Assembly: GCF_001422325.1 (NCBI RefSeq)
Contig: NZ_LMMR01000007.1
Location: 365,539-429,538, forward strand
From: Leifsonia sp. Leaf264
Lineage (GTDB): Bacteria; Actinomycetota; Actinomycetes; Actinomycetales; Microbacteriaceae
DNA length: 64,000 nt
Direction: 5' to 3'
Shown here: positions 35,816 to 43,960 of the stretch, one piece after another
Layout: each line of letters opens with the position of its first letter
Position numbering within the stretch: the stretch's first letter is position 1
Notes under the pieces: model-generated
The model's database searches: none
Told to the model about the DNA's origin: nothing
What the model saw: the letters and a program-made list of their open reading frames with translations, nothing else
Position numbers and translations under genes: made by a program

Positions 35816-36373
35816 GTGACCCTGACCATCCGCACCGCGACAGCGAGCGACGCCCGGAGCCTGGCCGATCTGGCCGCAGCGACCTTCGCGCTGGCGTGCC
35901 CGCCGCACACGACGGCCGAGGCCATCGCCGACTTCATCGCCACGCAGCTCTCCAGCGCGCGCTTCGACGACTACCTCGCCGATCCCGCTCGCGTGCTGCT
36001 CGTCGCCGAGCAGCACGCGGCGACGGATGCGGCATCCGGCCGCCTCGCCGTCGGCTACACGATGCTGGTGTTCGCCGAACCGACCGATGCCGACGTCGCG
36101 GCGGCCATCGGCATCCGCCCGACGGTGGAGCTCAGCAAGTTCTACACGCTGGCCTCGAGCCATGGCACCGGGGTCTCGGGCCCCCTCATGGCCGCGACGC
36201 TCGACGTCGCCGCCGCCCGTGGGGCCGCCGGCGCCTGGCTCGGCGTGAACCAGGAGAACGCGCGGGCCATCCGCTTCTACGAGAAGAACGGCTTCGCGCG
36301 GGTCGGCACGAAGCACTTCCTCGTCGGCGACCGCTTAGAGGACGACCTCGTGCTGGAGCGCAGGCTGCCGTAG
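35816..36373 (+). CDS. GNAT-family N-acetyltransferase
   Basis: A 185-residue acyl-CoA-dependent acetyltransferase. The GNAT core is visible: a beta-strand/helix start (TIRTATASDARSLADLAAAT), LAVGYTMLVF (motif D/A strand), ELSKFYTLASSHGTGVSGPL (P-loop-like acetyl-CoA site, shorter than the RxxGxG/A consensus), and WLGVNQENARAIRFYEKNGF-A-R-V-G, the classic C-terminal motif. The GTG start at 35816 was chosen; no strong ribosome site is visible. Substrate unknown; the RimI/GNAT group includes both protein and small-molecule acetylases. Confidence 0.85.
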   Translation: MTLTIRTATASDARSLADLAAATFALACPPHTTAEAIADFIATQLSSARFDDYLADPARVLLVAEQHAATDAASGRLAVGYTMLVFAEPTDADVAAAIGIRPTVELSKFYTLASSHGTGVSGPLMAATLDVAAARGAAGAWLGVNQENARAIRFYEKNGFARVGTKHFLVGDRLEDDLVLERRLP

Positions 36374-36391
36374 CTGTACGCCCAGGCGCGC

Positions 36392-37636
36392 TCAGACGCT
36401 GACGGCGTCACCCCGCAGCGTGCCCGCAAGCAGCGTGCCCGCATGCAGCGTTGCGGCGGGCGCGCCGCCGGCATGCAGAGTGCCCGCGTGGCGTGTCGCC
36501 GAGCGGCGCCCATCCGCGCGCTGCGTCGGCGCATGCGATGTCGTCGAGCGCTGTACTGCCGCGTCCGGAGGCCGCGGCATCGGAGAGGCGTACGCCGCCG
36601 TGCCGACGTGGCGCCGGCGGGCGATGTCATCGCGCCGCCCGGGCCGGAGTTCGACGCAGGAGCTCGATCCGGTCAGGGGCGAGAAGTGCGATGCCGCCCG
36701 CGGACCCGGGGTCGCGACGACCCACCGCCGATCGCCGTGTCCGGTCGTGCCGAGTGCCACGGGGAGAGGGCTGTACGAGACCGCCGACGTCCACTTCCAC
36801 TCGGTGGACAGGGCGGCGAGCTGCGATCGGAGTGCCGCGCTCGACGCCGGGGCGAGCAGCACGACGGCCGGGCGCGGACCGACGTGCGAGCCTGCAGATC
36901 CGACCGGGGGCACTCCGAAGACGATGCCGGGGGCGTCGGGGCCGGCATCCGGGGTCTGGGTGAAGAACCCGTGGGCGCCGATGCGGGTGAGGGCCAGCGA
37001 TCCCGTGGTGAGCACCAGGATCATCAGGCACACGATGGTGATGTAGACGCCCATCTCCACCGGCGACTTGGTGCGGGTCGGGTCGATGAAGAAGTACGGG
37101 AACCAGCCGACGATGCCGCCGCGCACCATCGTGAACACCAGCCAGATTCCCGGATACGGCAGCGCCCAGCCCATGGTGCCCCAGGGCAACGTGTTCGTGC
37201 GCACGGCCAGGCGCCGTTCGGCGATGAAGTCGACCGTCAGGAGGACGGGCATGATGAAGTGCAGGACGACATCCGACGGGGTGACGATGATCGGCTTGAC
37301 CTCGCCGGCCGAACCGACGGCGAGGATGCCGTAGACGATTCCGGCGAGGATGACGTACCCCAGGACGATCGACCGCGCCGCGTGGATGCGGCTCGATTCC
37401 GGCCTGCCGGTGACGGCGAGCACCCCACTCGTCACGAGCAGGGCGACGGCTCCGACCGCCGACTGCACAGTGAAGAAGCAGAAGTAATTGCCCGCGTCGA
37501 AGGCCGTGACCCCGACCGCCTGGAAGTTCGCCGCAATGGCGATGGTCTCGACCGCGGCGAGCGCCAGTCGAGCTCCCCCGATCGCCTGATGGATGTTCCC
37601 CCGTGAGATGTGAGGGCCTGTGATGTGCTCTCGCAT
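36392..37636 (-). CDS. Pr6Pr-type membrane protein with long repetitive C-terminal tail
   Basis: A 414-residue protein. The first ~230 residues are a six-helix membrane domain of the Pr6Pr type, with ALPYPGIWLVFTMVRGGIVG and WFPYFFIDPTR, motifs also seen in the paralogue at 39331-40101. The remaining ~180 residues are soluble: a Pro/Ser-rich segment and a tail with repeated TLHAG-like units (HAGTLHAG, ATLHAGTLLAGTL), encoded by repeated GCAGCGTGCCCGC-type DNA. ATG 37636 was chosen over the in-frame TTG 37657. Function unknown. It faces away from the amine oxidase gene; the paralogue faces it from the other side. Confidence 0.7.
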   Translation of the reverse strand: MREHITGPHISRGNIHQAIGGARLALAAVETIAIAANFQAVGVTAFDAGNYFCFFTVQSAVGAVALLVTSGVLAVTGRPESSRIHAARSIVLGYVILAGIVYGILAVGSAGEVKPIIVTPSDVVLHFIMPVLLTVDFIAERRLAVRTNTLPWGTMGWALPYPGIWLVFTMVRGGIVGWFPYFFIDPTRTKSPVEMGVYITIVCLMILVLTTGSLALTRIGAHGFFTQTPDAGPDAPGIVFGVPPVGSAGSHVGPRPAVVLLAPASSAALRSQLAALSTEWKWTSAVSYSPLPVALGTTGHGDRRWVVATPGPRAASHFSPLTGSSSCVELRPGRRDDIARRRHVGTAAYASPMPRPPDAAVQRSTTSHAPTQRADGRRSATRHAGTLHAGGAPAATLHAGTLLAGTLRGDAVSV

Positions 37637-37796
37637 AATGCACGGTATCCGGCGCAAGCGCGTGCATGCTGGGCATACGCCGAGATTCGCTCACTTGAGG
37701 TCCAGAACCGCATGCAGTCGGGTGCAGTAGGTTGAAATCGCGTTCGCGTGCTCGGGAGGAGGGCGGCCGGGGCTCAAGCGCAAGCCCGCGATACCC

Positions 37797-39305
37797 ATGA
37801 GACGCAGAACCTTCCTCATCGCCGCCGTCGGGGCTCTCGGCACCTCGGTGCTCGCCGCCTGCACCCCGCAGCCGCGGCCGAGCGCGTCACCGTCACCGTC
37901 ACCGTCGCCGACTCCGACGCCGACGACCCAGCCGCCGGCATCCGCCGTTCCGCAACCGGTGTCGATGCTGCGCTCGCGGTGGAGCGTCGACCCGTTCGCG
38001 CTCGGCGCCGCGAGCTTCGCCGCCGTCGGGTCGACGAGCGCCAGCCGTGACGACCTGGCCGCCGCCGTCGACGACCGCATCTTCTTCGCCGGCGAGGCGA
38101 CCTCCCGCGACGCCCCCGGAACCGTGAGCGGTGCCGTGGCGTCTGGCACGCGCGTCGCCGACGAGGTGATCGCCGCCTCCGACGGCTCCGAGCGCATCGG
38201 GGTGATCGGTGCCGGCGTGGCCGGTCTGACCGCCGCGAGGGCCCTGCTCGACGCCGGCTACGACGTCATCGTCGTCGAGGCGCGCGACCGCGTGGGCGGA
38301 CGCATCGACGCCCGCACCGGCGACTCCTGGCCGCTCGCGGTCGACCTCGGCCCGACGATGATCGACGACGGCGATGAGGCGCTGCACTCCGCCGTGGTCG
38401 CCGCGGGCGGCGACGTGGTCTCGTTCGGACGGTCGGACGAGGTGCGCACGACGGCCGGAACCGCCGTCGCGGTGTCGGGCGTCGGGGCCGCGGCCGTGGC
38501 CGACGCCGTGGAGTGGTCGTCGAAGCAGCCGCACGACGTTCCGCTGTCGTTCGCCATCGGACAGTCCGAGGCGGGCGCCCTGTCGACCACCCCGGACGAC
38601 GACGGGGTGTCGGATGCCGACTGGTTGGCCTATCAGCTCGATTCCGTCGTGCAGCCGCGGACCAGCGCGCCGGACGAGCGGCTCTCGGCCTGGAACGGCG
38701 GCGCCACCTCACCGGGTGACGGGGTGGGTGGAGCGGTCCCGCTGGCCGGCTTCGGCACCTTCGCCGACGACCTCGCCGACGGCGTCGACGTTCTCCTGCG
38801 CAGCGTCGTGACGCGGATCGTGACCCGTGACGACAGGGTGAGCCTGCGACTGCGCACAGGGGAGTCGCTCACCGTCGATCGTGTGGTCGTGACTCTGCCG
38901 CTGGGGGTGCTCAAGTCGGGATCGGTGGCATTCGAACCGGAGCTGCCGCTGCCCAAGGCGCGAGCCGTGTCGATCCTCGGCATGGGCGACTCCGACCGGG
39001 TGTGGCTGCGCTTCGACGAGCCGTTCTGGAGCACCGACGCCACGGTGTGGTCCACCGTCGCAGCGGCTTCCCCGGTGGCGCTGTGGGTGAACCTGTTGCC
39101 CGACACGGGGTACCCGGTGCTCGTCGGCACCATCGCTGCCGGGGAGGCGGCCCGACTCGCCGCCGTCGACGACGACGCCGTCGTGCTCGCCGAGTTGCTG
39201 GCGGGCCTGGAGCCGTTCCTCGACGAGGCGAAGCGCGCCGACGGCGATGACGGCGCGACGGCGACGCCGACCCCAACTCCGACCCCGACTCCGAGCGCGG
39301 GCTAA
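37797..39305 (+). CDS. Circularly permuted flavin amine oxidase, Tat-type lipoprotein
   Basis: A 502-residue flavoprotein related to monoamine/polyamine oxidases and LSD1, but in a permuted order. After a signal (RRRTFLIAAVGALGTSVLAAC, lipobox LAAC, Cys22; Tat-like RRRTF) and a Ser/Pro/Thr linker (23-55), residues 61-127 are the normally C-terminal FAD segment: RWSVDPFALGAASFAAVGST and RIFFAGEATSRDAPGTVSGA. The normally N-terminal dinucleotide motif follows at 134-170 (RIGVIGAGVAGLTAARALLD ... VVEARDRVGGRI). The substrate-domain Lys (PLGVLKSG) is near 365. The chain ends where the usual C-terminal segment would begin, in a Thr-Pro tail. No frameshift is seen. ATG 37797; no good ribosome site. 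Confidence 0.85.
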   Translation: MRRRTFLIAAVGALGTSVLAACTPQPRPSASPSPSPSPTPTPTTQPPASAVPQPVSMLRSRWSVDPFALGAASFAAVGSTSASRDDLAAAVDDRIFFAGEATSRDAPGTVSGAVASGTRVADEVIAASDGSERIGVIGAGVAGLTAARALLDAGYDVIVVEARDRVGGRIDARTGDSWPLAVDLGPTMIDDGDEALHSAVVAAGGDVVSFGRSDEVRTTAGTAVAVSGVGAAAVADAVEWSSKQPHDVPLSFAIGQSEAGALSTTPDDDGVSDADWLAYQLDSVVQPRTSAPDERLSAWNGGATSPGDGVGGAVPLAGFGTFADDLADGVDVLLRSVVTRIVTRDDRVSLRLRTGESLTVDRVVVTLPLGVLKSGSVAFEPELPLPKARAVSILGMGDSDRVWLRFDEPFWSTDATVWSTVAAASPVALWVNLLPDTGYPVLVGTIAAGEAARLAAVDDDAVVLAELLAGLEPFLDEAKRADGDDGATATPTPTPTPTPSAG

Positions 39306-39330
39306 CCGGCTGTCGGCCGGCCTCGCTGCG

Positions 39331-40101
39331 TCAGGCCGCCTCGACGCGCTCGTCTCGCTCGGCCGCCTGCGCCGGGCGCGGGTCGGACGGAGCGGACCCG
39401 GGGGCGTGCGGCGCGGGCGGATGCCGCATCCGGGCCCGACTCAAGCCGATGAAGGCGGCCACGAATCCCAGGATGACGGCGAGGATGCCGGCGCAATAGG
39501 CGACGATGGCCCCCGGCCCGCTCACCTGCGACGGGTCGAGGAAGAAGTACGGGTACCAGCCGACGGCGTCGCCGCGCACCAGCGTGAAGATGAGCCAGAT
39601 CACCGGGTACGGCACGGCCCAGGCCAGGGCGAGCCACGGCACGGCCGGTGCCCGCGGGCCGAGGAAACGGCCGACCAGCCAGTCGAGGAGGAGCACCGAC
39701 GGGAGGATGAAGTGCAGGAGCTGATCCGACCACGGGATGGCGATCTGGTAGGTGCGCGTCGAGGAGAAGGCGGCGAGCAGGCCGAAGACGATGCCCGACA
39801 GCACGACGTAGACGAGCACGATGGTGCGGGCGGTGAGGAGGACGACGGATTCGCTGCGTCCACTCACCAGCACGAGACCGCCGACGAGGGTGACCGCCAC
39901 GGCGATCATGGCCGACTGGATGGTGAAGTAGCCGAAGAAGTTGGCGACTCCGAAGGAGCTGAAGCCGAGCACGTAGCGGAAGTTTCCGATGAGCGCGATG
40001 ATCTCGGCGGCCACCACGGCGAGACGAAGCCAGCCCAGCGCGAGGGCGACGCGTGCCTCGCGGAGCCCCGGCGGCCGGGCCGGGTCCTCACGCACGCGCA
40101 T
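39331..40101 (-). CDS. Pr6Pr-type membrane protein
   Basis: A 256-residue protein with six membrane helices: about 20-42, 53-75, 85-105, 120-140, 152-175 and 190-215. It shares with the 36392-37636 protein the motifs AVPYPVIWLIFTLVRGDAVG and WYPYFFLDPSQVSGPGAIVA. Members are sometimes called Pr6Pr family; no reaction is known. It converges with the amine oxidase gene and lacks the repetitive tail of its paralogue. ATG 40101. Confidence 0.8.
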   Translation of the reverse strand: MRVREDPARPPGLREARVALALGWLRLAVVAAEIIALIGNFRYVLGFSSFGVANFFGYFTIQSAMIAVAVTLVGGLVLVSGRSESVVLLTARTIVLVYVVLSGIVFGLLAAFSSTRTYQIAIPWSDQLLHFILPSVLLLDWLVGRFLGPRAPAVPWLALAWAVPYPVIWLIFTLVRGDAVGWYPYFFLDPSQVSGPGAIVAYCAGILAVILGFVAAFIGLSRARMRHPPAPHAPGSAPSDPRPAQAAERDERVEAA

Positions 40102-40166
40102 AGGAGAACGCTACGCCAGCGTGGCTGGGACGGTCCCGGCCGCGGGAGGCGGCTGGCGCGGCTCGC

Positions 40167-41474
40167 TCAGTGAATCGGCTGAAGGCGCCGCGCCGCCCGG
40201 CGGGCGATGGCGTCGGTGCCGAAGGCCGCGAGGAGGAACATGACGGCCAATCCGGCCCAGCCGGCGAAGCCGTGCGCGAGCGCCGCCGTGACGACGACGG
40301 GCGCGAGCATCGATCCGACCGAGAACGCCATCGAGAACACTCCCTGATAGGCACCGGGGGCGGCGGCATCCGCCAGTTCGAAGCTCAGCCCCCATCCGCC
40401 GGCCTGGGAGAGCACCTCCGCGAAGGCGTGCGCGAGAGCCGCGGCGAGCAGCAGGAGCGCTGCCGCGATCACGCCGAATCCGGATGCGGCGAAGTAGAGC
40501 AGGCACGCCGCTGCCATGATGACGCCCGCCCATGCCGTGACGGCGCCGGCCCGGCGGAGGTCGTGGGTGCCGCGCGACAACGGCACCTGGAACACGATGA
40601 CGACGATGGTGTTGAGGATGAGCACCGCCGCGACGAGGGCCGTCGGGGCGCTGGTGTCGTGCGCGATCCAGAGCGGAACCCCGACCTCGGCGAGGCCGAA
40701 CTGGATGCCGAAGACCGCGCTGAGGGCCGACAGGGCGAGGTAGCGCGGATTGCGCCACGGCGAGTGGAGGCGTCGATCGGCCGAGATGGCGGCGCGCGCA
40801 CTGGTGTCGACGCCGATCTCGCGCGGTGGGGCGTCGACGCTCGCGGGCAACCGCAGCAGCATGGTGCAGCCGAGCAGGTAGATGGCGCCGGCGCCGATGA
40901 GGATGCAGCGGTAGGCGTCGGCCGTGCCCACGAGCAGCGCGAGCCCGCCGAGCGCGGAGCCGGCGGCGATGGCGATGTTGGTGACTGTGCGCAGCACGGC
41001 ACGCGCGTTCACCCGAGCCGCACCGGTGAAGGCCCGCGCGATGATCGCCATGCGGGTCGCATTGCTCGCGGAGTCCGCTGCTCCCACGAGGCACGCTATG
41101 AGCAGGGCGGAGGCGAACGAGGTGGCGAAGACGTAGCTGATGAGGCCGAGCCCGCTGAGCGCCGAGAAGCCGAGCAGCAACCGCCTCGCACTGAACCTGT
41201 CGGCGAGCTGGCCGCCGAGGAGGGATGCCCCGACCCCGACGGCGCTGGATGCCGCCAGCACCAGCGCGACCTCGGCGGCCGAGAGCCCCACGATGAGAGT
41301 GAAGTAGAGCACCGTCACGGTGAGGAAGATGCCGCGGCCCACCCGGCCGATGAGGGTCGACAGCACGAGCACGCGCAGGACGGGATCGGAGATCGAGGCG
41401 GCGATGCGCTGCACCGGGGTGAGGCGGGTGGGGGAGGGTGCTGCATCCGTTTCGGTCACTCGATCGATGATCAC
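40167..41474 (-). CDS. MFS-type transporter
   Basis: A 435-residue major facilitator with about 12 membrane helices. The loop 2-3 motif GGQLADRFSARRLLLGFSAL (about 85-104) is the MFS signature, and the two halves are separated by a hydrophilic loop (about 205-235). It probably exports a small molecule. The start is GTG 41474 (or GTG 41459), divergent from the ArsR-type regulator, whose operator-like palindrome spans the gap; transcription repression by that regulator is the natural inference. Confidence 0.85.
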   Translation of the reverse strand: MIIDRVTETDAAPSPTRLTPVQRIAASISDPVLRVLVLSTLIGRVGRGIFLTVTVLYFTLIVGLSAAEVALVLAASSAVGVGASLLGGQLADRFSARRLLLGFSALSGLGLISYVFATSFASALLIACLVGAADSASNATRMAIIARAFTGAARVNARAVLRTVTNIAIAAGSALGGLALLVGTADAYRCILIGAGAIYLLGCTMLLRLPASVDAPPREIGVDTSARAAISADRRLHSPWRNPRYLALSALSAVFGIQFGLAEVGVPLWIAHDTSAPTALVAAVLILNTIVVIVFQVPLSRGTHDLRRAGAVTAWAGVIMAAACLLYFAASGFGVIAAALLLLAAALAHAFAEVLSQAGGWGLSFELADAAAPGAYQGVFSMAFSVGSMLAPVVVTAALAHGFAGWAGLAVMFLLAAFGTDAIARRAARRLQPIH

Positions 41475-41498
41475 CGACTGAAGGCGCCCTCGACAGTG

Positions 41499-41517
41499 AT
41501 GTAGCGTTCTCCTACAT
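41499..41517. promoter_or_regulatory. Operator-like palindrome at the divergent MFS/ArsR start
   Basis: ATGTAG (41499-41504) CGTTCTC CTACAT (41512-41517) is a perfect 6-bp dyad that overlaps the ATG of the ArsR-type gene (41516) and lies 25 bp upstream of the MFS start. This is the typical position of an ArsR-family autoregulatory operator. Confidence 0.55.
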
Positions 41518-42478
41518 GTTGCGATACCGGCTCACCGAATCCGACGTCGGCGGGGTGCACTTCGGCCTGTCCCCGCTGTGCGAACTCGGGCTGTCGTTGC
41601 GTGCGATCAAGGATCCGTCGGCCTTCCCGCTCCAGCTGCCGTGGCTCCGCCGCACCGAGGAGGCGCGCAGCCGGGTCGACCTCGAGACCCTGCTCGCGCT
41701 CATCGACGACAGGTTCTGGACTCCCGACTTCCTGAATCCGCGCCCGACGTCGCCGCTCACCCGCATCGACGATGAGTTCCACGCGCTGGCGCGCATCCGC
41801 ACCTCGACCTTCCATCGCGACCTCGAGGCCGTGCACGGACGCATTCCGGATGCCCTCGCGGGGCCGCCGCGCGAGGCCGTCGCGCGGATGATGCGTGCGC
41901 TGCAGCAGCTCTGGGACGCCTGCTTCGCGCCGCACTGGCCACGGATGCGAGCCGTGCTGGAGGCCGACGTGACCTATCGCGGGCGGCAGATCGCGCAGTC
42001 CGGCCTGGCGACGATGCTCAACGGGGTGTCGTCGACGGTGTCGTACGAGAAGGGTGTCGTGTCGGTGCGGCTGCGCGATCCCGTCGACCGGGAGGTCGCG
42101 ACGCACGGGCTCGGTCTCACGCTGGTTCCGACGATGTTCACGAGGCGGGCGTCGGCCCCGGTGGGCAGCGGACCGCCCATGGTGATGTACCCGGCACGCG
42201 GTCAGGGCGCCCTGTGGGAGACCGAGCGGGTGCCGAATCCGGCGGCCGTCGCCGGGATCCTCGGGGAGGCGCGTGCGAGCCTGCTCACGGCGCTCGCCGA
42301 GCCGGCGTCATCGACCGAGCTGGGGGTGCGCTTCGACGTGACGACCTCGGCGGTCAACCAGCACCTCCGGGCGCTGAGGGATGCCGGACTGGTGACCTCG
42401 ACGCGGTACGGGCACAGCGTGCTGTACTTCCGCAGCGAACTCGGGACGGCCCTGCTGGCGGCGTCGGCGAGGCGGTGA
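41516..42478 (+). CDS. ArsR-family regulator with N-terminal DUF5937-like domain
   Basis: A 320-residue protein. The C-terminal winged helix (about 245-320) reads ILGEARASLLTALAEPASST-E-L-G-V-R-F and VTTSAVNQHLRALRDAGLVT-S-T-R-Y-G-H-S-V-L-Y, the ArsR/SmtB pattern. The N-terminal 230 residues (RYRLTESDVGGVHFGLSPLC...) match the DUF5937 group of sensor-like domains found with such HTHs. There is no obvious metal-binding cysteine set. The message may be leaderless, since the palindrome overlaps the ATG. Probable repressor of the divergent MFS gene. Confidence 0.85.
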   Translation: MLRYRLTESDVGGVHFGLSPLCELGLSLRAIKDPSAFPLQLPWLRRTEEARSRVDLETLLALIDDRFWTPDFLNPRPTSPLTRIDDEFHALARIRTSTFHRDLEAVHGRIPDALAGPPREAVARMMRALQQLWDACFAPHWPRMRAVLEADVTYRGRQIAQSGLATMLNGVSSTVSYEKGVVSVRLRDPVDREVATHGLGLTLVPTMFTRRASAPVGSGPPMVMYPARGQGALWETERVPNPAAVAGILGEARASLLTALAEPASSTELGVRFDVTTSAVNQHLRALRDAGLVTSTRYGHSVLYFRSELGTALLAASARR

Positions 42479-42487
42479 GAGACGCGA

Positions 42488-43918
42488 TCAGCGTCGGACG
42501 GCTGCGTTCTTCACCACCTCGTAGGCCGCCAATGCGGCACGGCGGGTCTCGCCGAGATCGACGATCGGGTCGGGGTAGGCGTCGGTTCCGGCCTCCGGGA
42601 CCCAGTGCTTCACGTACCGGCCGTCGCGGTCGAACTTCTGCGCCTGCAGCTCGGGGTTGAAGACGCGGAAGTAGGGAGCGGCATCCGCCCCCGATCCGGC
42701 GACCCACTGCCAGTTGAACGGGTTGCTCGCCTCATCGGCGTCGACGAGGGTGTCCCAGAACCACTGCTCGCCGAGCCGCCAGTCGATGAGCAGGTTCTTC
42801 GTGAGGAACGAGGCGACGACCATGCGGATGCGGTTGTGCATGGTGCCGGTGGTCCAGAGTTCGCGCATCCCGGCGTCGACGATCGGCAGCCCGGTGCGGC
42901 CATGCTGCCAGGCCAGCAGTGCCCCCTCGTCGAGCGGCGGCCACGGGAAGGCGTCGAACTCGCGACGCCAGTTGACCGTGGCGAGGTCGGGAGCGTGGAA
43001 CAGCACGTGGTGCGAGAACTCGCGCCATCCCAGCTCGGTCAGGAACCGGGTCGTGCCCTCGGCTCCGGCACCCCCGAGCCCGGCCCGTGCCCTGGTCGCC
43101 CGCTCCCACACGGTGTAGGGGCTGATCTCGCCGAAACGCAGGTGCGGCGAGAGGCGCGACGTCGCGTCCTCGGCGGGGACATCGCGGTCGGCGGCATAGT
43201 CGGCCAGCTTCGCGGCCAGGAAGTCGTCGAGGGCAGCGCTCGCCGCGACCTCGCCCGGAGTCCAAGCCTCCCGCAGCCCGCCGGCCCAGTCGGGGTGCGT
43301 CGGTTCGAGCGCCCAATCGTCAAGCGCGTCGGATGCGGCAGCCCCGGCGTAGCCCTCGATCGCGGTCGGGGCCGGCAGCGGCCCGCGCGGCGGCGGTGCA
43401 TCGCGGCAGGCCTTCCAGAACGGCGTGAACACGGAGTACGGGGTACCGGCGCCGGTGCTGATGGTCCACGGCTCGAACAGGAGCGACGCGGCGAAGCTCG
43501 CCACCTCGAGGCCGTCGGCTCGCAGCGTGGTCTTGAGCTCGGTGTCGACGGCGCGCGCGGCTCCGCCGTAGCGCCGGTTCCAGAACACGGCACCGGCCCC
43601 GGTCTCGGCCACGACGGCCGGCACGATGTCCGCCGCAGCGCCGCGTCGGAGCACGAGCGGCACGCCCAGCTCGGCGAGCGAGGCGCCGAGGGACGCCAGG
43701 CTCTGGTGCAACCACCAGCGGCTCGCCCCACCGAGCTCGCGGACGCCTTCGGACACCTCATCGAGGACGAAGAGCACGAGCACGGGGCCTCCGCGCTCGA
43801 CCGCGGCGTTCAGCGCCGGGTTGTCTGCGACGCGCAGGTCGTCACGCAGCCAGACCACGGCCGGGGAATCTGTCGACTGCTGCACGGATGTCGTCCTCTG
43901 CTCGGGTCGAAGCGCCAC
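42488..43918 (-). CDS. phr: Deoxyribodipyrimidine photo-lyase
   Basis: A 476-residue photolyase that repairs UV-induced cyclobutane pyrimidine dimers. The N-terminal antenna domain begins VVWLRDDLRVADNPALNAAV; the FAD domain contains RLSPHLRFGEISPYTVWERA, TELGWREFSHHVLFHAPDLA, WQHGRTGLPIVDAGMRELWT, MHNRIRMVVASFLTKNLLID and NPFNWQWVAGSGADAAPYFR, with the electron-transfer Trp positions in place. This is the CPD class I photolyase type. Start GTG 43918; GTG 43885 is an alternative with AGAGGA upstream. The 3' end meets the ArsR gene with only 9 nt between stops. Confidence 0.96.
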   Translation of the reverse strand: MALRPEQRTTSVQQSTDSPAVVWLRDDLRVADNPALNAAVERGGPVLVLFVLDEVSEGVRELGGASRWWLHQSLASLGASLAELGVPLVLRRGAAADIVPAVVAETGAGAVFWNRRYGGAARAVDTELKTTLRADGLEVASFAASLLFEPWTISTGAGTPYSVFTPFWKACRDAPPPRGPLPAPTAIEGYAGAAASDALDDWALEPTHPDWAGGLREAWTPGEVAASAALDDFLAAKLADYAADRDVPAEDATSRLSPHLRFGEISPYTVWERATRARAGLGGAGAEGTTRFLTELGWREFSHHVLFHAPDLATVNWRREFDAFPWPPLDEGALLAWQHGRTGLPIVDAGMRELWTTGTMHNRIRMVVASFLTKNLLIDWRLGEQWFWDTLVDADEASNPFNWQWVAGSGADAAPYFRVFNPELQAQKFDRDGRYVKHWVPEAGTDAYPDPIVDLGETRRAALAAYEVVKNAAVRR

Positions 43919-43960
43919 ATTCGCGGCGCTCCCATTCTGCGCGTTCGATAGGGTCGACTC

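Noticed and set aside
36443-37606. Plus-strand gene opposite the Pr6Pr protein
   Set aside because: Translation is Arg-rich and lacks structure; the minus-strand frame encodes clear membrane helices.
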